DNA of 64,000 bases from Altericroceibacterium endophyticum. Its GTDB lineage: Bacteria > Pseudomonadota > Alphaproteobacteria > Sphingomonadales > Sphingomonadaceae. Both the position numbers and the translations under genes were made by a program. Where the stretch lies: contig NZ_WTYT01000001.1 of assembly GCF_009827595.1 (NCBI RefSeq), positions 186,001 through 250,000 on the forward strand, given 5' to 3'. The notes beneath the pieces were generated by a model. That model was not told the DNA's origin. It saw only the letters and a program-made list of their open reading frames with translations, and did no database searches. Each line of letters begins with the position of its first letter. Positions within the stretch are counted from its first letter, which is position 1. Below, in pieces: positions 1 to 8,433 of the stretch.

Positions 1-2
1 TG

Positions 3-503
3 AGTTCCGTCGTCGAGCGGATCAAGTCCCTCGGCATTGCCGAGCGTGATATTCAGACCACCGGCATCAACCTCAATGCCCGCTATGATTACGATCAGGC
101 GGAGGGCAAGCAGGTATTCCGCGGATATCAGGCCTCAAATCGAGTGCAGATCACCCTGCGCGATATCGATGAAACCGGTCCGGTTCTTGACGCGCTGGTA
201 GCGGCCGGGGCCAATAATCTCGACGGGCCGAACTGGTCGCTTGAAGATGATGAGGCTGCCAAGGCGCAGGCCCGCAAGGCTGCGCTTGATACAGCCAAGT
301 CTCAGGCGATGGAATATGCCCGCTGGGCTGGCTATACCGGCGTGCGCCTGCTGGAGATCAGCGAGAATATTCAGCGCAATTCGCCCCAGCCAATGGCCAT
401 ACGCCAGGCTGGCGCCGTGATGATGGATAAAGCGACCCCGGTTCAGCCCGGAATGGTCGAAAGCCGCGTGTCCGTGCAGGTCAAATTCGAGATGACGCGT
501 TAA
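3..503 (+). CDS. SIMPL domain-containing protein (DUF541), 5'-truncated
   Basis: This is the C-terminal part of a secreted SIMPL/DUF541 protein; the reading frame is open from base 3, so the start lies before the window. The visible 166 residues show family features: an IKSLGI..RDIQTTGINLNARYDY stretch broken by an acidic loop, a central LVAAGANNLDGPNW block, an alanine-rich helix with a Y-A-x-x-G-Y turn, and a closing strand ending VSVQVKFEM. SIMPL proteins are periplasmic or outer-membrane associated and their biochemical role is not settled. The stop codon is 8 bases before the next open frame, and the following genes (PepSY protein, two-component pair) lie on the same strand, so it may be the first gene of an envelope-sensing group. 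Family call is confident, function is not. Confidence 0.8.
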   Translation, partial: SSVVERIKSLGIAERDIQTTGINLNARYDYDQAEGKQVFRGYQASNRVQITLRDIDETGPVLDALVAAGANNLDGPNWSLEDDEAAKAQARKAALDTAKSQAMEYARWAGYTGVRLLEISENIQRNSPQPMAIRQAGAVMMDKATPVQPGMVESRVSVQVKFEMTR

Positions 504-571
504 GCACGCAAGTGCCCCTATTCAGCCATTCACACCTTGTTCAAAGGGATGGAGCTAGACATAGTCGTATT

Positions 572-883
572 ATGCGAGATATGGTTCTATCCCTTTTTAG
601 CGCGTTGGCTCTGGCTGGTATTTCCATAGCGATGCCAGCTTCCGCAGCGGCGCAGTCTCATGATGATCAGGGGCAGGCCCGCCGCGATATGCGGGAGGGC
701 AATGTTAAATCCCTGCGTGAAATAGAACGCAATGTTCTGCCCAAGATGCAGGGAATGGAATATCTAGGGCCAGAATATGATGCCGCTGCAATGGCTTACA
801 GGCTGAAGTTCATTCGTGATGGCAGGGTGGTTTTTGTCGATGTCGATGCCCGTTCAGGACGTATTTTGCGCCGTTCGCGCTGA
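572..883 (+). CDS. PepSY domain-containing small secreted protein
   Basis: The product is about 103 residues. I start it at the ATG at 572 (a second ATG is at 581) rather than upstream, because this places a signal peptide right at the N-terminus: a hydrophobic VLSLFSALALAGISIAMPA segment followed by a likely cleavage after ASAAAQ. The mature part contains a single PepSY-type unit: a helix with LREIERNVLPKMQGMEYLG, a strand pair, and the ending F-V-D-V-D-x-x-S-G-R-I-L typical of PepSY. The domain is known as a small periplasmic inhibitory or sensory module and is often encoded beside PhoP/PhoQ-type regulators. The response regulator begins 86 bases downstream, so a role in that signalling system is inferred. 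Confidence 0.75.
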   Translation: MRDMVLSLFSALALAGISIAMPASAAAQSHDDQGQARRDMREGNVKSLREIERNVLPKMQGMEYLGPEYDAAAMAYRLKFIRDGRVVFVDVDARSGRILRRSR

Positions 884-969
884 TTTTGCGAAACAGGCGC
901 GGCATTGACGCGTTACCTCCTAAACGCCACCTAAGGCGTGATATGCCTGAATCTTGAGGAATTGACGCA

Positions 970-1647
970 ATGCGCATCCTGATCGTCGAGGACGAACCAA
1001 CCCTCGGCCAACAATTGAAAAATACGCTGGAGCAGAATGGCTATGCCGTCGACTTGTCGGAAGATGGGGAAGACGGTCATTTTCTGGGTAGCACCGAAGA
1101 TTATGACGCCGTTGTGCTCGATCTTGGTCTGCCGGCCATAGATGGCCTGACCGTGCTGGGCATGTGGCGCAAGGCGGGGCATAATTTCCCCGTGCTGGTG
1201 CTGACCGCGCGCGACAGCTGGTCGGACAAGGTCGCCGGGCTTGATGCTGGCGCCGATGATTATCTGGCCAAACCGTTTCAGACCGAAGAGCTTATCGCCC
1301 GTCTGCGGGCGCTCATTCGCCGGGCATCGGGCAATGCATCATCTGAATTGATTGCTGGCGATATCCGCTTGGACACACGCTCTGGCCGCGTCACGCGTGA
1401 CGGAGAGCCGGTGAAGCTGACCGCACAGGAATATAAGCTGCTCAGCTATCTGATGCATCACAAGGGCAAGGTGGTGAGCCGCACCGAATTGATCGAACAT
1501 ATTTACGATCAGGATTTTGACCGCGATTCAAACACGATCGAGGTTTTCGTTACCCGCATCCGCAAGAAACTGGGTGCCAATGTCATAACGACCATCCGTG
1601 GCCTCGGTTATAGCCTCGACGACCCAGCCTCCCAGCCGCGCGAGTGA
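970..1647 (+). CDS. OmpR/PhoP-family response regulator
   Basis: This 225-residue DNA-binding response regulator has an N-terminal receiver domain (about 1-115) with acidic pocket E7/D8, phospho-acceptor D51 in VVLDLGLP, switch residue T79 in LVLTARD and K101 in LAKPF. A C-terminal winged helix (about 128-218) carries the LTAQEYKLLSYL and IEVFVTRIRKKL segments of the OmpR class. The start has a good ribosome site (GAGGA about ten bases upstream). It is followed with overlap or near-overlap by a sensor kinase, its presumed partner. Receiver and kinase sequences resemble the PhoP/PhoQ branch, usually a response to divalent cations or envelope stress. The actual signal here cannot be read from sequence. 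Confidence 0.93.
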   Translation: MRILIVEDEPTLGQQLKNTLEQNGYAVDLSEDGEDGHFLGSTEDYDAVVLDLGLPAIDGLTVLGMWRKAGHNFPVLVLTARDSWSDKVAGLDAGADDYLAKPFQTEELIARLRALIRRASGNASSELIAGDIRLDTRSGRVTRDGEPVKLTAQEYKLLSYLMHHKGKVVSRTELIEHIYDQDFDRDSNTIEVFVTRIRKKLGANVITTIRGLGYSLDDPASQPRE

Positions 1648-3073
1648 TCCCTTGCATGCGATAGATGCGGATGGGCCGGACAAGGCGGATCCGCATTTCC
1701 CGCAGGAGGCCATCGCGGCGGGGGCTGCTCCGCCCCATACGGGCAGCCTTGCCCGGCGCATGATGCTGATCGCGGCAGGATGGATTTCGATCCTGCTGCT
1801 GGTCGGCGGTGTTGCGCTGGATAGAACGCTGACCAGTCTGGTCACGCAGCAGTTCGACGAACAACTCAATTACATGCTGACGGCCATGATCGGTTCGGCA
1901 GAAATCGGGCCGGAAGGCGAAGTCTATTTCAATCGACCGCTGGGCGATCAGCGCTTTCTGGAGCCCAATAGCGGGCTTTACTGGCAAATCAGCGGGAAAG
2001 GGCACGAGGATTTCCCTTCCTATTCGCTGTGGGACCGCAGCCTGTCCGTAAAAATGGACAAGTTCGATTCTCAGGCACGTTTTTTCGATTCCTCGCAGTT
2101 TGTGGGCGAACCGCTCCGGGTCGCTCAGCGTGCCGTTGTCCTGCCCGGAAGCGACACCGAATGGTGGTTTACCGTCGCAGCGGCACGTGATGAGCTCGAT
2201 TCCCAAATCGCTAATTTTCGGTCGATTCTGGTCTGGAGCTTCGCCATTCTGGGCATCGGCCTGTTCGTTATGGCCATGTTGCAGACGTGGTACGGGCTCA
2301 GCCCGCTGCGGCGTATCCGTCTGGCGATTGCGCGTATTCGAACCACCGGTACGAATCGGGTCACGGACCCACTGCCACAAGAGGTTCAGCCGATGGTGGA
2401 GGAGCTTAACGCTTTGCTCGCCCATTCCGACCGACAGGCAGAAGAAGCGCGAACGCATGCGGGCAATCTTGCCCATGCGTTGAAAACACCGCTCACGGTG
2501 CTGACCAACGCCGCCACCGCCCGTTCGCAGGATCTCGATGAGGCCGTGCTGCGCGAATCGGCCATCATGCGGCGGCAGGTCGATCACCATCTGGCGCGGG
2601 CCCGCGCGGCAGGGCGCCGTGCTGGCGGTTTGGCTCGTTCAAATGCCATGGAAAGCGCCCAGGCAGTGCAGCGGGCGGTTGCCCGGCTCTATCCCAATGT
2701 GCGCTTTGATATTGATGGTGCGGAAGATCCCCAAGTCGCTCTGGAGCGTCAGGATCTGGATGAATTGCTCGGTAATCTGATTGAAAATGCAGCCAAATAT
2801 GGCGGCGGAAGCGTGTTTGTGACCGTCGATCCTGAGCCGGAATCAAGGATGTGTACTGTCTGGGTCGAGGATGACGGTACCGGCATTCCGGAAAGTGAGC
2901 GCGTCAATATCTTCGCTCGCGGCACCCGTCTGGATACGGAGAAGCCGGGCACGGGGTTGGGGCTGGCGATCGTGCGCGATGTGGTGGAAAGTTATGGCGG
3001 CACGATAACACTGGCGGAGAGTGAAGATCTCGGCGGACTGCTGGTGAAAATGTGCCTACCGCGCGCAGAATAG
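1598..3073 (+). CDS. Sensor histidine kinase, PhoQ-like
   Basis: This is a membrane histidine kinase, partner of the preceding regulator. It has a transmembrane helix near MMLIAAGWISILLLVGG, a periplasmic sensor of roughly 140 residues, a second helix (SILVWSFAILGIGLFVMAML), a HAMP-like linker, a dimerisation helix with the phospho-histidine in LAHALKTPLTVL, and an ATPase domain with N box (LGNLIENAAKYG), G1 box (VEDDGTGIP) and G2 box (GTGLGLAIV). The start is uncertain: GTG at 1598 overlaps the regulator by 50 bases, TTG at 1652 begins just after its stop, and ATG codons at 1760/1763 sit right before the first membrane helix. The cytoplasmic lead is low complexity, so a later start is plausible. 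Confidence 0.88.
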   Translation: MASVIASTTQPPSRASDPLHAIDADGPDKADPHFPQEAIAAGAAPPHTGSLARRMMLIAAGWISILLLVGGVALDRTLTSLVTQQFDEQLNYMLTAMIGSAEIGPEGEVYFNRPLGDQRFLEPNSGLYWQISGKGHEDFPSYSLWDRSLSVKMDKFDSQARFFDSSQFVGEPLRVAQRAVVLPGSDTEWWFTVAAARDELDSQIANFRSILVWSFAILGIGLFVMAMLQTWYGLSPLRRIRLAIARIRTTGTNRVTDPLPQEVQPMVEELNALLAHSDRQAEEARTHAGNLAHALKTPLTVLTNAATARSQDLDEAVLRESAIMRRQVDHHLARARAAGRRAGGLARSNAMESAQAVQRAVARLYPNVRFDIDGAEDPQVALERQDLDELLGNLIENAAKYGGGSVFVTVDPEPESRMCTVWVEDDGTGIPESERVNIFARGTRLDTEKPGTGLGLAIVRDVVESYGGTITLAESEDLGGLLVKMCLPRAE

Positions 3074-3116
3074 TTCTGCACGCGGTGTTACGTAGCTGTG
3101 GCTGATCGCGGGCCGG

Positions 3117-3419
3117 TTACTGGCTTTGCATCTGAGCGCGGTGGTGGTGCCGGATGACTTCATCAATCACGAAGCGGATGAATTTCTCGCTGAACTCAGG
3201 ATCGAGGTCGGCTTCCTCCGCCAATGCGCGCAGACGTTTGATCTGGCGTTCTTCACGGCCAGGATCTGCGGGCGGCAAATCGGTCTTCGCCTTATATTCG
3301 CCAACAGCTTGGGTGATCCGAAAACGTTCGGCCAGCATGTGAATCAGCGCAGCATCGATATTGTCGATACTCTTGCGGAACGCGGCAAGGGTGGGATCTG
3401 AGCGTGTTTCTTGGTTCAT
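3117..3419 (-). CDS. Chorismate mutase, AroQ type
   Basis: This is a 100-residue, all-helical, monofunctional chorismate mutase converting chorismate to prephenate for phenylalanine and tyrosine synthesis. It shows the AroQ pattern: an N-terminal helix with FRKSIDNIDAALIHMLAERF (active-site Arg and the D-x-x-L-I-x-L-L core), a middle R-x-x-x-A-x-x-V-G-E-Y-K block, and a third helix FIRFVIDEVIRHH closing the pocket. Length is typical of the stand-alone enzyme. It lies alone on the minus strand between the kinase and the polyprenyl synthase, converging with the kinase 43 bases away. In sphingomonads it is often fused or adjacent to nothing else, so context adds little. Confidence 0.9.
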   Translation of the reverse strand: MNQETRSDPTLAAFRKSIDNIDAALIHMLAERFRITQAVGEYKAKTDLPPADPGREERQIKRLRALAEEADLDPEFSEKFIRFVIDEVIRHHHRAQMQSQ

Positions 3420-3526
3420 CCGTGGGCCATTACGATTTTCAACTGTGGCTGCAAAGCAGCGCTGCCCTGCCTAACAGGTAATCCGCGCTTGCCAAGCGCT
3501 GCATTTCCCCCCATTTGGCCTTTCCT

Positions 3527-4549
3527 ATGAGTGCTGAGGTCGTATCGCTTTCACCCAAGGGGCACGGAGATTCTCCGTCTCTGGACCCAATCCTGTCTTT
3601 GACGGCACAATCGATGAATGCGGTGAATGCCGTTATTCTCGAAAGGATGGAGAGTGAGATCCCGCTGATCCCTGCGCTGGCAGGGCATCTGATTTCGGGC
3701 GGCGGTAAGCGTATGCGCCCGATGCTCACCCTCGCCGGTGCGGAACTGGTCGGATATCAGGGCGATCACCATCACAAATTGGCGGCCGCGGTGGAGTTTC
3801 TCCACACGGCGACCTTGCTGCATGATGACGTTGTTGATGGCTCCGAAACCCGCCGCGGGAAGGAAGCTGCCAATATTATTTACGGCAACCCGGCCACCGT
3901 TCTGGTGGGCGATTTCCTGTTTAGTCGTGCTTTTGAACTGATGGTCGATTCGGGCAGCCTGCGGGCGCTGAAAGTCCTGTCCGATGCCAGTGTGATTATT
4001 GCGCAGGGGGAAGTCGATCAGCTGACCGCGCAGCGCAAGATCGAAACCAGTGAAGAACGCTATCTCAATATCATTGGTGCGAAGACCGCTGCCTTGTTCG
4101 CCGCAGCTAGTCGGATTTCCGCAGTTATTGCGGGATGTGATGCGGAGCAGGAAAAGGCGCTGGACGATTATGGCCGCAATCTGGGCATAGCTTTCCAGCT
4201 GGTCGATGACGCGATCGATTATGATTCCGAGCGCGCTGAAATGGGCAAGGATCAGGGCGATGATTTCCGCGAGGGCAAGATGACCCTGCCGGTGATCCTG
4301 GCCTATGCGCGCGGTGACGCGGACGAACGGCGTTTCTGGCAGGATGCGATTGCCGGTTTCAGCAATAATGATGATGATCTGGTTCACGCGGTGAAGCTGA
4401 TCGGCAAACATAACACTGTCGAAGCCACCCGTGAGCGCGCCCGTCACTTTGCCGAACGTGCCTGCGATTCGCTGTCCATTTTTCCGGACAGCAGCGCGCG
4501 CCGCGCGATGGTGGAAGCAGCGCGCTTTGCAGTTGCGCGTTTTTACTGA
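3527..4549 (+). CDS. ispB: Polyprenyl diphosphate synthase (probably decaprenyl, ubiquinone side chain)
   Basis: This 340-residue trans-prenyltransferase extends farnesyl or geranylgeranyl diphosphate with isopentenyl diphosphate. Two aspartate-rich Mg2+ motifs are present: the first in LLHDDVVDGSETRRG and the second in LVDDAIDYDSE. The G-x-G-K-R-x-R-P substrate-binding stretch (GGGKRMRPML) is near residue 65. A small residue rather than a bulky aromatic just before the first motif argues for a long product; Sphingomonadales use ubiquinone-10, so a decaprenyl product is likely. I prefer the ATG at 3527 over a TTG at 3515. It faces away from chorismate mutase and is followed by hrpB 50 bases later. 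Confidence 0.88.
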   Translation: MSAEVVSLSPKGHGDSPSLDPILSLTAQSMNAVNAVILERMESEIPLIPALAGHLISGGGKRMRPMLTLAGAELVGYQGDHHHKLAAAVEFLHTATLLHDDVVDGSETRRGKEAANIIYGNPATVLVGDFLFSRAFELMVDSGSLRALKVLSDASVIIAQGEVDQLTAQRKIETSEERYLNIIGAKTAALFAAASRISAVIAGCDAEQEKALDDYGRNLGIAFQLVDDAIDYDSERAEMGKDQGDDFREGKMTLPVILAYARGDADERRFWQDAIAGFSNNDDDLVHAVKLIGKHNTVEATRERARHFAERACDSLSIFPDSSARRAMVEAARFAVARFY

Positions 4550-4599
4550 TCCCACCGTGCCTCTCGCCATAGGCGTGCAAATCAGCCAATAGGCAGCGC

Positions 4600-7026
4600 G
4601 TGAGCGAATTGCCGATCCATTCCGTTTTGCCCGACCTGCTGGGCCTGTTGCGCAGCCGCAATTCGGCCGTGCTGATTGCACCGCCCGGTGCGGGCAAGAC
4701 GACCTGCGTCGCCCCGGCTTTGCTGGACGAACCTTGGTGTCAGGGCATGATAATCCTTCTCAGCCCGCGCCGGGTTGCCGCGCGCGCCGCGGCAGAGCGT
4801 ATTGCCGGGCTGCTGAAGGAAGAAGTGGGGCATCGGGTTGGCTATCTGACACGGCTTGATACCAAACGCTCCGCCGCGACGCGCATTCTGGTCATGACCG
4901 AGGCGATCTTCGTTGCACAATTGATGGAAGATCAGGAGCTTACAGGCGTTTCTGCCGTGCTGTTCGATGAAGCACATGAACGGCATCTGGCGTCTGATCT
5001 CGGGCTGGCACTGGCGCTGGAAAGCCAGCAAGTGCTGCGCGAGGATCTGCGCGTGCTGGTCATGTCCGCGACCATTGATGGCGCGCGCTTCGCGGATCTG
5101 CTGGGCGAGAATGCGCCGATCGTGGAAAGCGAAGGCAAGGCCTGGCCGCTGCGCATTGAATGGCTGGGCAGTCGGCCCGAAACGCGGATCGAAGATGCCA
5201 TGGCCTCAGCCATTCTGCAGGCATGGCGGGACGAGCAAGGCGATATTCTGGCTTTTCTGCCCGGTATGCGCGAAATCGCCCGCACGCAGGAGAGGATAGA
5301 GGCCAGATTGCCGACAGCGCTCGTCCTGCCATTACATGGGCAGGTGGACCCTGCTGCCCAGCGCGCCGCCATCCGCGCCGACCGTGATGGCCGCCGCCGG
5401 ATCGTGCTGGCCACCAGTATCGCCGAAACCTCCATCACGCTTGAGGGTGTGTCGGTGGTGGTTGATAGCGGGCTGTCGCGCCGGGCGGAATTTGATCTCG
5501 CTGCAGGTCTTACCCATCTGATCACCACCAGGGCGAGCCAGGCCTCCGCCGCGCAAAGGGCAGGGCGCGCCGCGCGAACCGGCCCGGGTGTTGCCTATCG
5601 TCTGTGGGAACAGGCTGCCCATGCCGGGCGCCCGCGCTTTGACCCACCTGAAATGCTGACCAGCGATCTGGCTCCCTTGACCCTTAATCTGGCGCAATGG
5701 GGAGTGGGTGATCCGGCATCATTGAAATGGATTGATGCACCGCCGGAAAACGCTTTGTCGGCTGCTCGCCAGCGGCTTGAAGCGCTGGACGCTATTGAGC
5801 CGTATGGCCGGATAACCGGTTGGGGGCGCAAGATTGCTGCCGTGCCGCTGGAACCGTGGCAGGCGGCGATGCTGCTATATGGCGCCCGGCACGGCGCAGC
5901 GCGGCCTGCCGCGCGGCTGGCCTTGCTGGCACAGGAGCGCGGGTTGGGGGGCGGCGGAGAAGATCTGGCGCAGCGGCTCACGCGGTGGAATGCGGATCGC
6001 TCCAAGCGTGCCGAATCATCGCGCAAACTGGCTGAAGGCTGGGCTTCACGGGCCATAAAGATGGTGAACCGGGCGCAGCAGGCCGCCGATAACGATCCTC
6101 CGCTGGCGATCCTGCTGGCGCATGCACTGCCCGATAATGTTGCGCGGCGCCGCGATGCTTCGGGCGAATATTGGCTTTCTGCCGGAGGGCGGGGCTATTT
6201 CTGCGATCCGGCGTCACCACTCGCGGCGAGTGAATGGGCCGTGATTGGCGATGCTCAGGGGCAGGCAAAGGGCAGCCGCATTACCGCCGGGCTCACTCTC
6301 ACTACGCAGGATGTTGAAAACTGGCTGAGTGACAGGATCGAAAGCCGAACGGTGCTGCGCTGGGCCAATGGACGGGTGGAGGCACGGCTGGAACGGCGTC
6401 TCGGGGCAATCACATTGGCCAGCGGGCCGGCACCCGATCCTGATTCGGAGGCTGTCGAGGCATTGCTGCTGGAAAAAGCGCGCGAGAGGCTCGGTTCCCT
6501 GCTGCCTGCAACATTGCTGGCGCGGGCAGGATTCATCGGGATTGATGCGCTGGATATGGACCTGCTTGCCGGGGAGGCCGAGGAATGGCTCGCGCCCGTT
6601 TTGCTTGGCCGCCGCGATCTCAACATCCCCAAAGCAGCGTTGGTGGATGCGCTGCTGGCGCGGCTCGACTGGAGCACGCGGCAACGGCTGGACCGCGAGG
6701 CGCCGCGCGATTTTGTCACGCCTGCGGGCACGCATCATGCGATTGATTACGCCGGGGAAGGCGCGCCGTCGGTGGAAGTGCGGGTGCAGGCACTGTTCGG
6801 GCTGGATCGCCATCCGATGATCGGGCGAACGCCTCTGCTGCTCAAGCTCACCAGTCCCGCGGGACGACCGATCCAGACCACGCGCGATCTCCCAGGTTTC
6901 TGGCGCGGCAGCTGGCGTGATGTGGTCAAGGATATGAAAGGGCGCTATCCCAAACATCGCTGGCCGGAAGAGCCCTGGACCGAGAAGCCCAGCCTAAAGA
7001 CGAAGAAAGCGTTCGATCGCTCTTGA
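4600..7026 (+). CDS. hrpB: ATP-dependent DExH helicase HrpB
   Basis: This 808-residue DExH-box helicase belongs to the HrpA/HrpB group. Walker A is in APPGAGKTTCVAP (about residue 27), motif II is DEAH in VLFDEAHERH, motif III is SAT in VMSATIDG, motif V is in ATSIAETSIT and motif VI is QRAGRAAR. A helicase-associated domain and the HrpB-specific C-terminal region follow, ending in PGFWRGSWRDVVKDMKGRYP, a conserved HrpB signature ahead of HRWPEEP. Length matches the family. Translation starts at GTG 4600. Its cellular substrate is poorly known in bacteria. Expression as part of a run with ispB is possible given the short gap. Confidence 0.93.
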   Translation: MSELPIHSVLPDLLGLLRSRNSAVLIAPPGAGKTTCVAPALLDEPWCQGMIILLSPRRVAARAAAERIAGLLKEEVGHRVGYLTRLDTKRSAATRILVMTEAIFVAQLMEDQELTGVSAVLFDEAHERHLASDLGLALALESQQVLREDLRVLVMSATIDGARFADLLGENAPIVESEGKAWPLRIEWLGSRPETRIEDAMASAILQAWRDEQGDILAFLPGMREIARTQERIEARLPTALVLPLHGQVDPAAQRAAIRADRDGRRRIVLATSIAETSITLEGVSVVVDSGLSRRAEFDLAAGLTHLITTRASQASAAQRAGRAARTGPGVAYRLWEQAAHAGRPRFDPPEMLTSDLAPLTLNLAQWGVGDPASLKWIDAPPENALSAARQRLEALDAIEPYGRITGWGRKIAAVPLEPWQAAMLLYGARHGAARPAARLALLAQERGLGGGGEDLAQRLTRWNADRSKRAESSRKLAEGWASRAIKMVNRAQQAADNDPPLAILLAHALPDNVARRRDASGEYWLSAGGRGYFCDPASPLAASEWAVIGDAQGQAKGSRITAGLTLTTQDVENWLSDRIESRTVLRWANGRVEARLERRLGAITLASGPAPDPDSEAVEALLLEKARERLGSLLPATLLARAGFIGIDALDMDLLAGEAEEWLAPVLLGRRDLNIPKAALVDALLARLDWSTRQRLDREAPRDFVTPAGTHHAIDYAGEGAPSVEVRVQALFGLDRHPMIGRTPLLLKLTSPAGRPIQTTRDLPGFWRGSWRDVVKDMKGRYPKHRWPEEPWTEKPSLKTKKAFDRS

Positions 7027-7058
7027 TTTCAGAACGGATTCGCAGGAAAGCGGCAAAT

Positions 7059-7337
7059 ATGCAGGCACGTATTTACAAACGACCGAAAAACGCGATGCAA
7101 TCGGGCAAGGCGCTCGTGGATCAGTGGATCCTCGAATTTGTGCCGGCCGAAGCCAAGAAGGCCGATCCCTTGATGGGGTGGGCCGGCAGCGGCGATACGC
7201 AGCAGCAAGTGCAGCTGAAATTCCCGACTGAGGAAGCCGCGCAGGCCTATGCCGACAACTACGGTATTTCTGCCAAGGTGCATTCAGTTCCGCCAAAACG
7301 TCTGAAGATCCAGGCTTACGCTGACAATTTCCGCTGA
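7059..7337 (+). CDS. NADH dehydrogenase accessory subunit, NDUFS4-like
   Basis: This 92-residue homologue of the mitochondrial complex I 18-kDa subunit (ETC complex I subunit conserved region) is typical of alphaproteobacteria. It shows the family pattern: ARIYKRPKNAMQSGKA at the start, a W-x-L-E-F strand, DPLMGWAGSGDT, then LKFPTEEAAQAYADNYG and a final P-P-K-R-L-K-I-Q-A-Y-A-D-N-F. The ATG at 7059 has GGAAAG about eight bases upstream, and the family N-terminus begins there; an upstream TTG would overlap hrpB. The product binds the peripheral arm of complex I, stabilising the NADH-oxidising module. The main nuo operon is not in this window. Confidence 0.92.
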   Translation: MQARIYKRPKNAMQSGKALVDQWILEFVPAEAKKADPLMGWAGSGDTQQQVQLKFPTEEAAQAYADNYGISAKVHSVPPKRLKIQAYADNFR

Positions 7338-7356
7338 TCTGGCCTGAAGGGCGCCT

Positions 7357-8244
7357 GTGAAACGGTTTGTTTTTTTTCTGACCGGCTTGGCGCTCGCTGG
7401 CTGTAGCACGGTCAGAGCGGAAGCCGACGTATCGAAAGATGAGGCACTCGCGGCGATTGCGCGTGTCGAGCAGGAAAGCGGCGGCCGGCTGGGCGTCGCA
7501 CTGCGCGCCAATGGCGGTGATCTGAAGCTGTCCTATCGCGGTGATGAACGCTTCGCCCTATGCTCCACTTTCAAGGTATTGCTTGCCGCACGGGTGCTGC
7601 AATTGCGGGAGAGCCATGCGCTGGAAAACCGCAACCTGACTTATGATGAAAGCGATATTGCAGGCTGGGCGCCTTACGCCAAGGAGCATCTTGCCGAAGG
7701 TGCCATGAGCGTCGAGGCGGCAGCCGAATATGCCGTGAAGCAGAGTGACAACACAGCTGCCAATCTGTTGCTGGATGCGACTGGCGGTCCGTCTTCGCTC
7801 ACGCGCTGGTTCGGTCGCAATGGCGACTCGGAAACCCGGCTCGACCGCAATGAACCGGAACTCAACAGCAATGATGCGGGTGATCCGCGTGACACGACGA
7901 CGCCCGAAGCCATTTCAGAAAGCTTCCGCCGCGCGCTGTTCGGGAATATCCTCGATGCCGAATATAGGGGCACTTTGCTGGGCTGGATGGCGGAAAGCCC
8001 CTTTGGCACGGCGCGACTGCGTGCCGGTATGCCGCAGGCCTGGCCGAAAGGCTCAAAAACGGGAACCTGCGCGAAGCCGGGGCAGGGGGAAGTTAACGAT
8101 GTCGCCTGGTTTCAGACGCCCGATGGCGAGGAATATATTCTTGCGGCTTACCTTGATCGGCCGGCGGGCGATAAGGCCGATGCGGAGCGGGCACTGGCCA
8201 AAGTGGGCCGAATTGCCGCCGACTGGGTTTCACAGCAGGACTGA
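7357..8244 (+). CDS. Class A beta-lactamase, lipoprotein, with C69/C238 pair
   Basis: This is a serine beta-lactamase that hydrolyses the beta-lactam ring in the periplasm. The 295-residue product begins with a lipoprotein signal (LALAGC, lipid on C16), so it is probably membrane anchored. Its own numbering coincides with the Ambler scheme: C69-S70-T-F-K73, S130-D-N, E166 and N170 in RNEPELN, D179, R220, and K234-T-G-T237-C238. C69 and C238 together are the disulfide pair found in class A carbapenemases such as KPC and NMC-A, and R220 and T237 also match that group. It starts at GTG with AAGGG upstream. No regulator of ampR type is adjacent. Substrate range cannot be inferred with certainty from these residues. 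Confidence 0.93.
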   Translation: MKRFVFFLTGLALAGCSTVRAEADVSKDEALAAIARVEQESGGRLGVALRANGGDLKLSYRGDERFALCSTFKVLLAARVLQLRESHALENRNLTYDESDIAGWAPYAKEHLAEGAMSVEAAAEYAVKQSDNTAANLLLDATGGPSSLTRWFGRNGDSETRLDRNEPELNSNDAGDPRDTTTPEAISESFRRALFGNILDAEYRGTLLGWMAESPFGTARLRAGMPQAWPKGSKTGTCAKPGQGEVNDVAWFQTPDGEEYILAAYLDRPAGDKADAERALAKVGRIAADWVSQQD

Positions 8245-8246
8245 TA

Positions 8247-8275
8247 TTGCGTTTTCGTAATTTCGTCGCCATATG
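8247..8275 (+). promoter_or_regulatory. Promoter of the SRP RNA gene
   Basis: TTGCGT (8247-8252) and CATATG (8270-8275) are separated by exactly 17 bases, and the predicted transcription start seven bases on falls at the first paired base of the SRP RNA. The -35 box overlaps the region immediately after the beta-lactamase stop. Confidence 0.6.
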
Positions 8276-8282
8276 CGGCTCC

Positions 8283-8372
8283 GGGAGTCGGGCGGACGTA
8301 TGTGTCCGTTAACCTGGTCAGGTCCGGAAGGAAGCAGCCACACCGGACGGCAGCGGGTCGCTCGGCTCCTTT
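8283..8372 (+). ncRNA. ffs: Signal recognition particle RNA, small bacterial (4.5S) type
   Basis: The universally conserved SRP apical domain is present: GGTCAGGTCCGGAAGGAAGC, with the GGAA tetraloop and the AGCAGCC asymmetric loop strand, at about 8317-8340. The ends close into one rod: GGAGTCG (8284-8290) pairs with CGGCTCC (8363-8369), followed by a short T run that can terminate transcription. The length of about 90 nt fits the small bacterial class. The RNA binds Ffh to target membrane proteins. It sits in the gap between the beta-lactamase and dnaX, next to dnaX as in many bacteria. Confidence 0.95.
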
Positions 8373-8433
8373 TCCCCCCGATAAGTCAGTCTTTCACGCT
8401 GACAAGCGTGAGCCAAGTCCCTAACTAGGGGGC

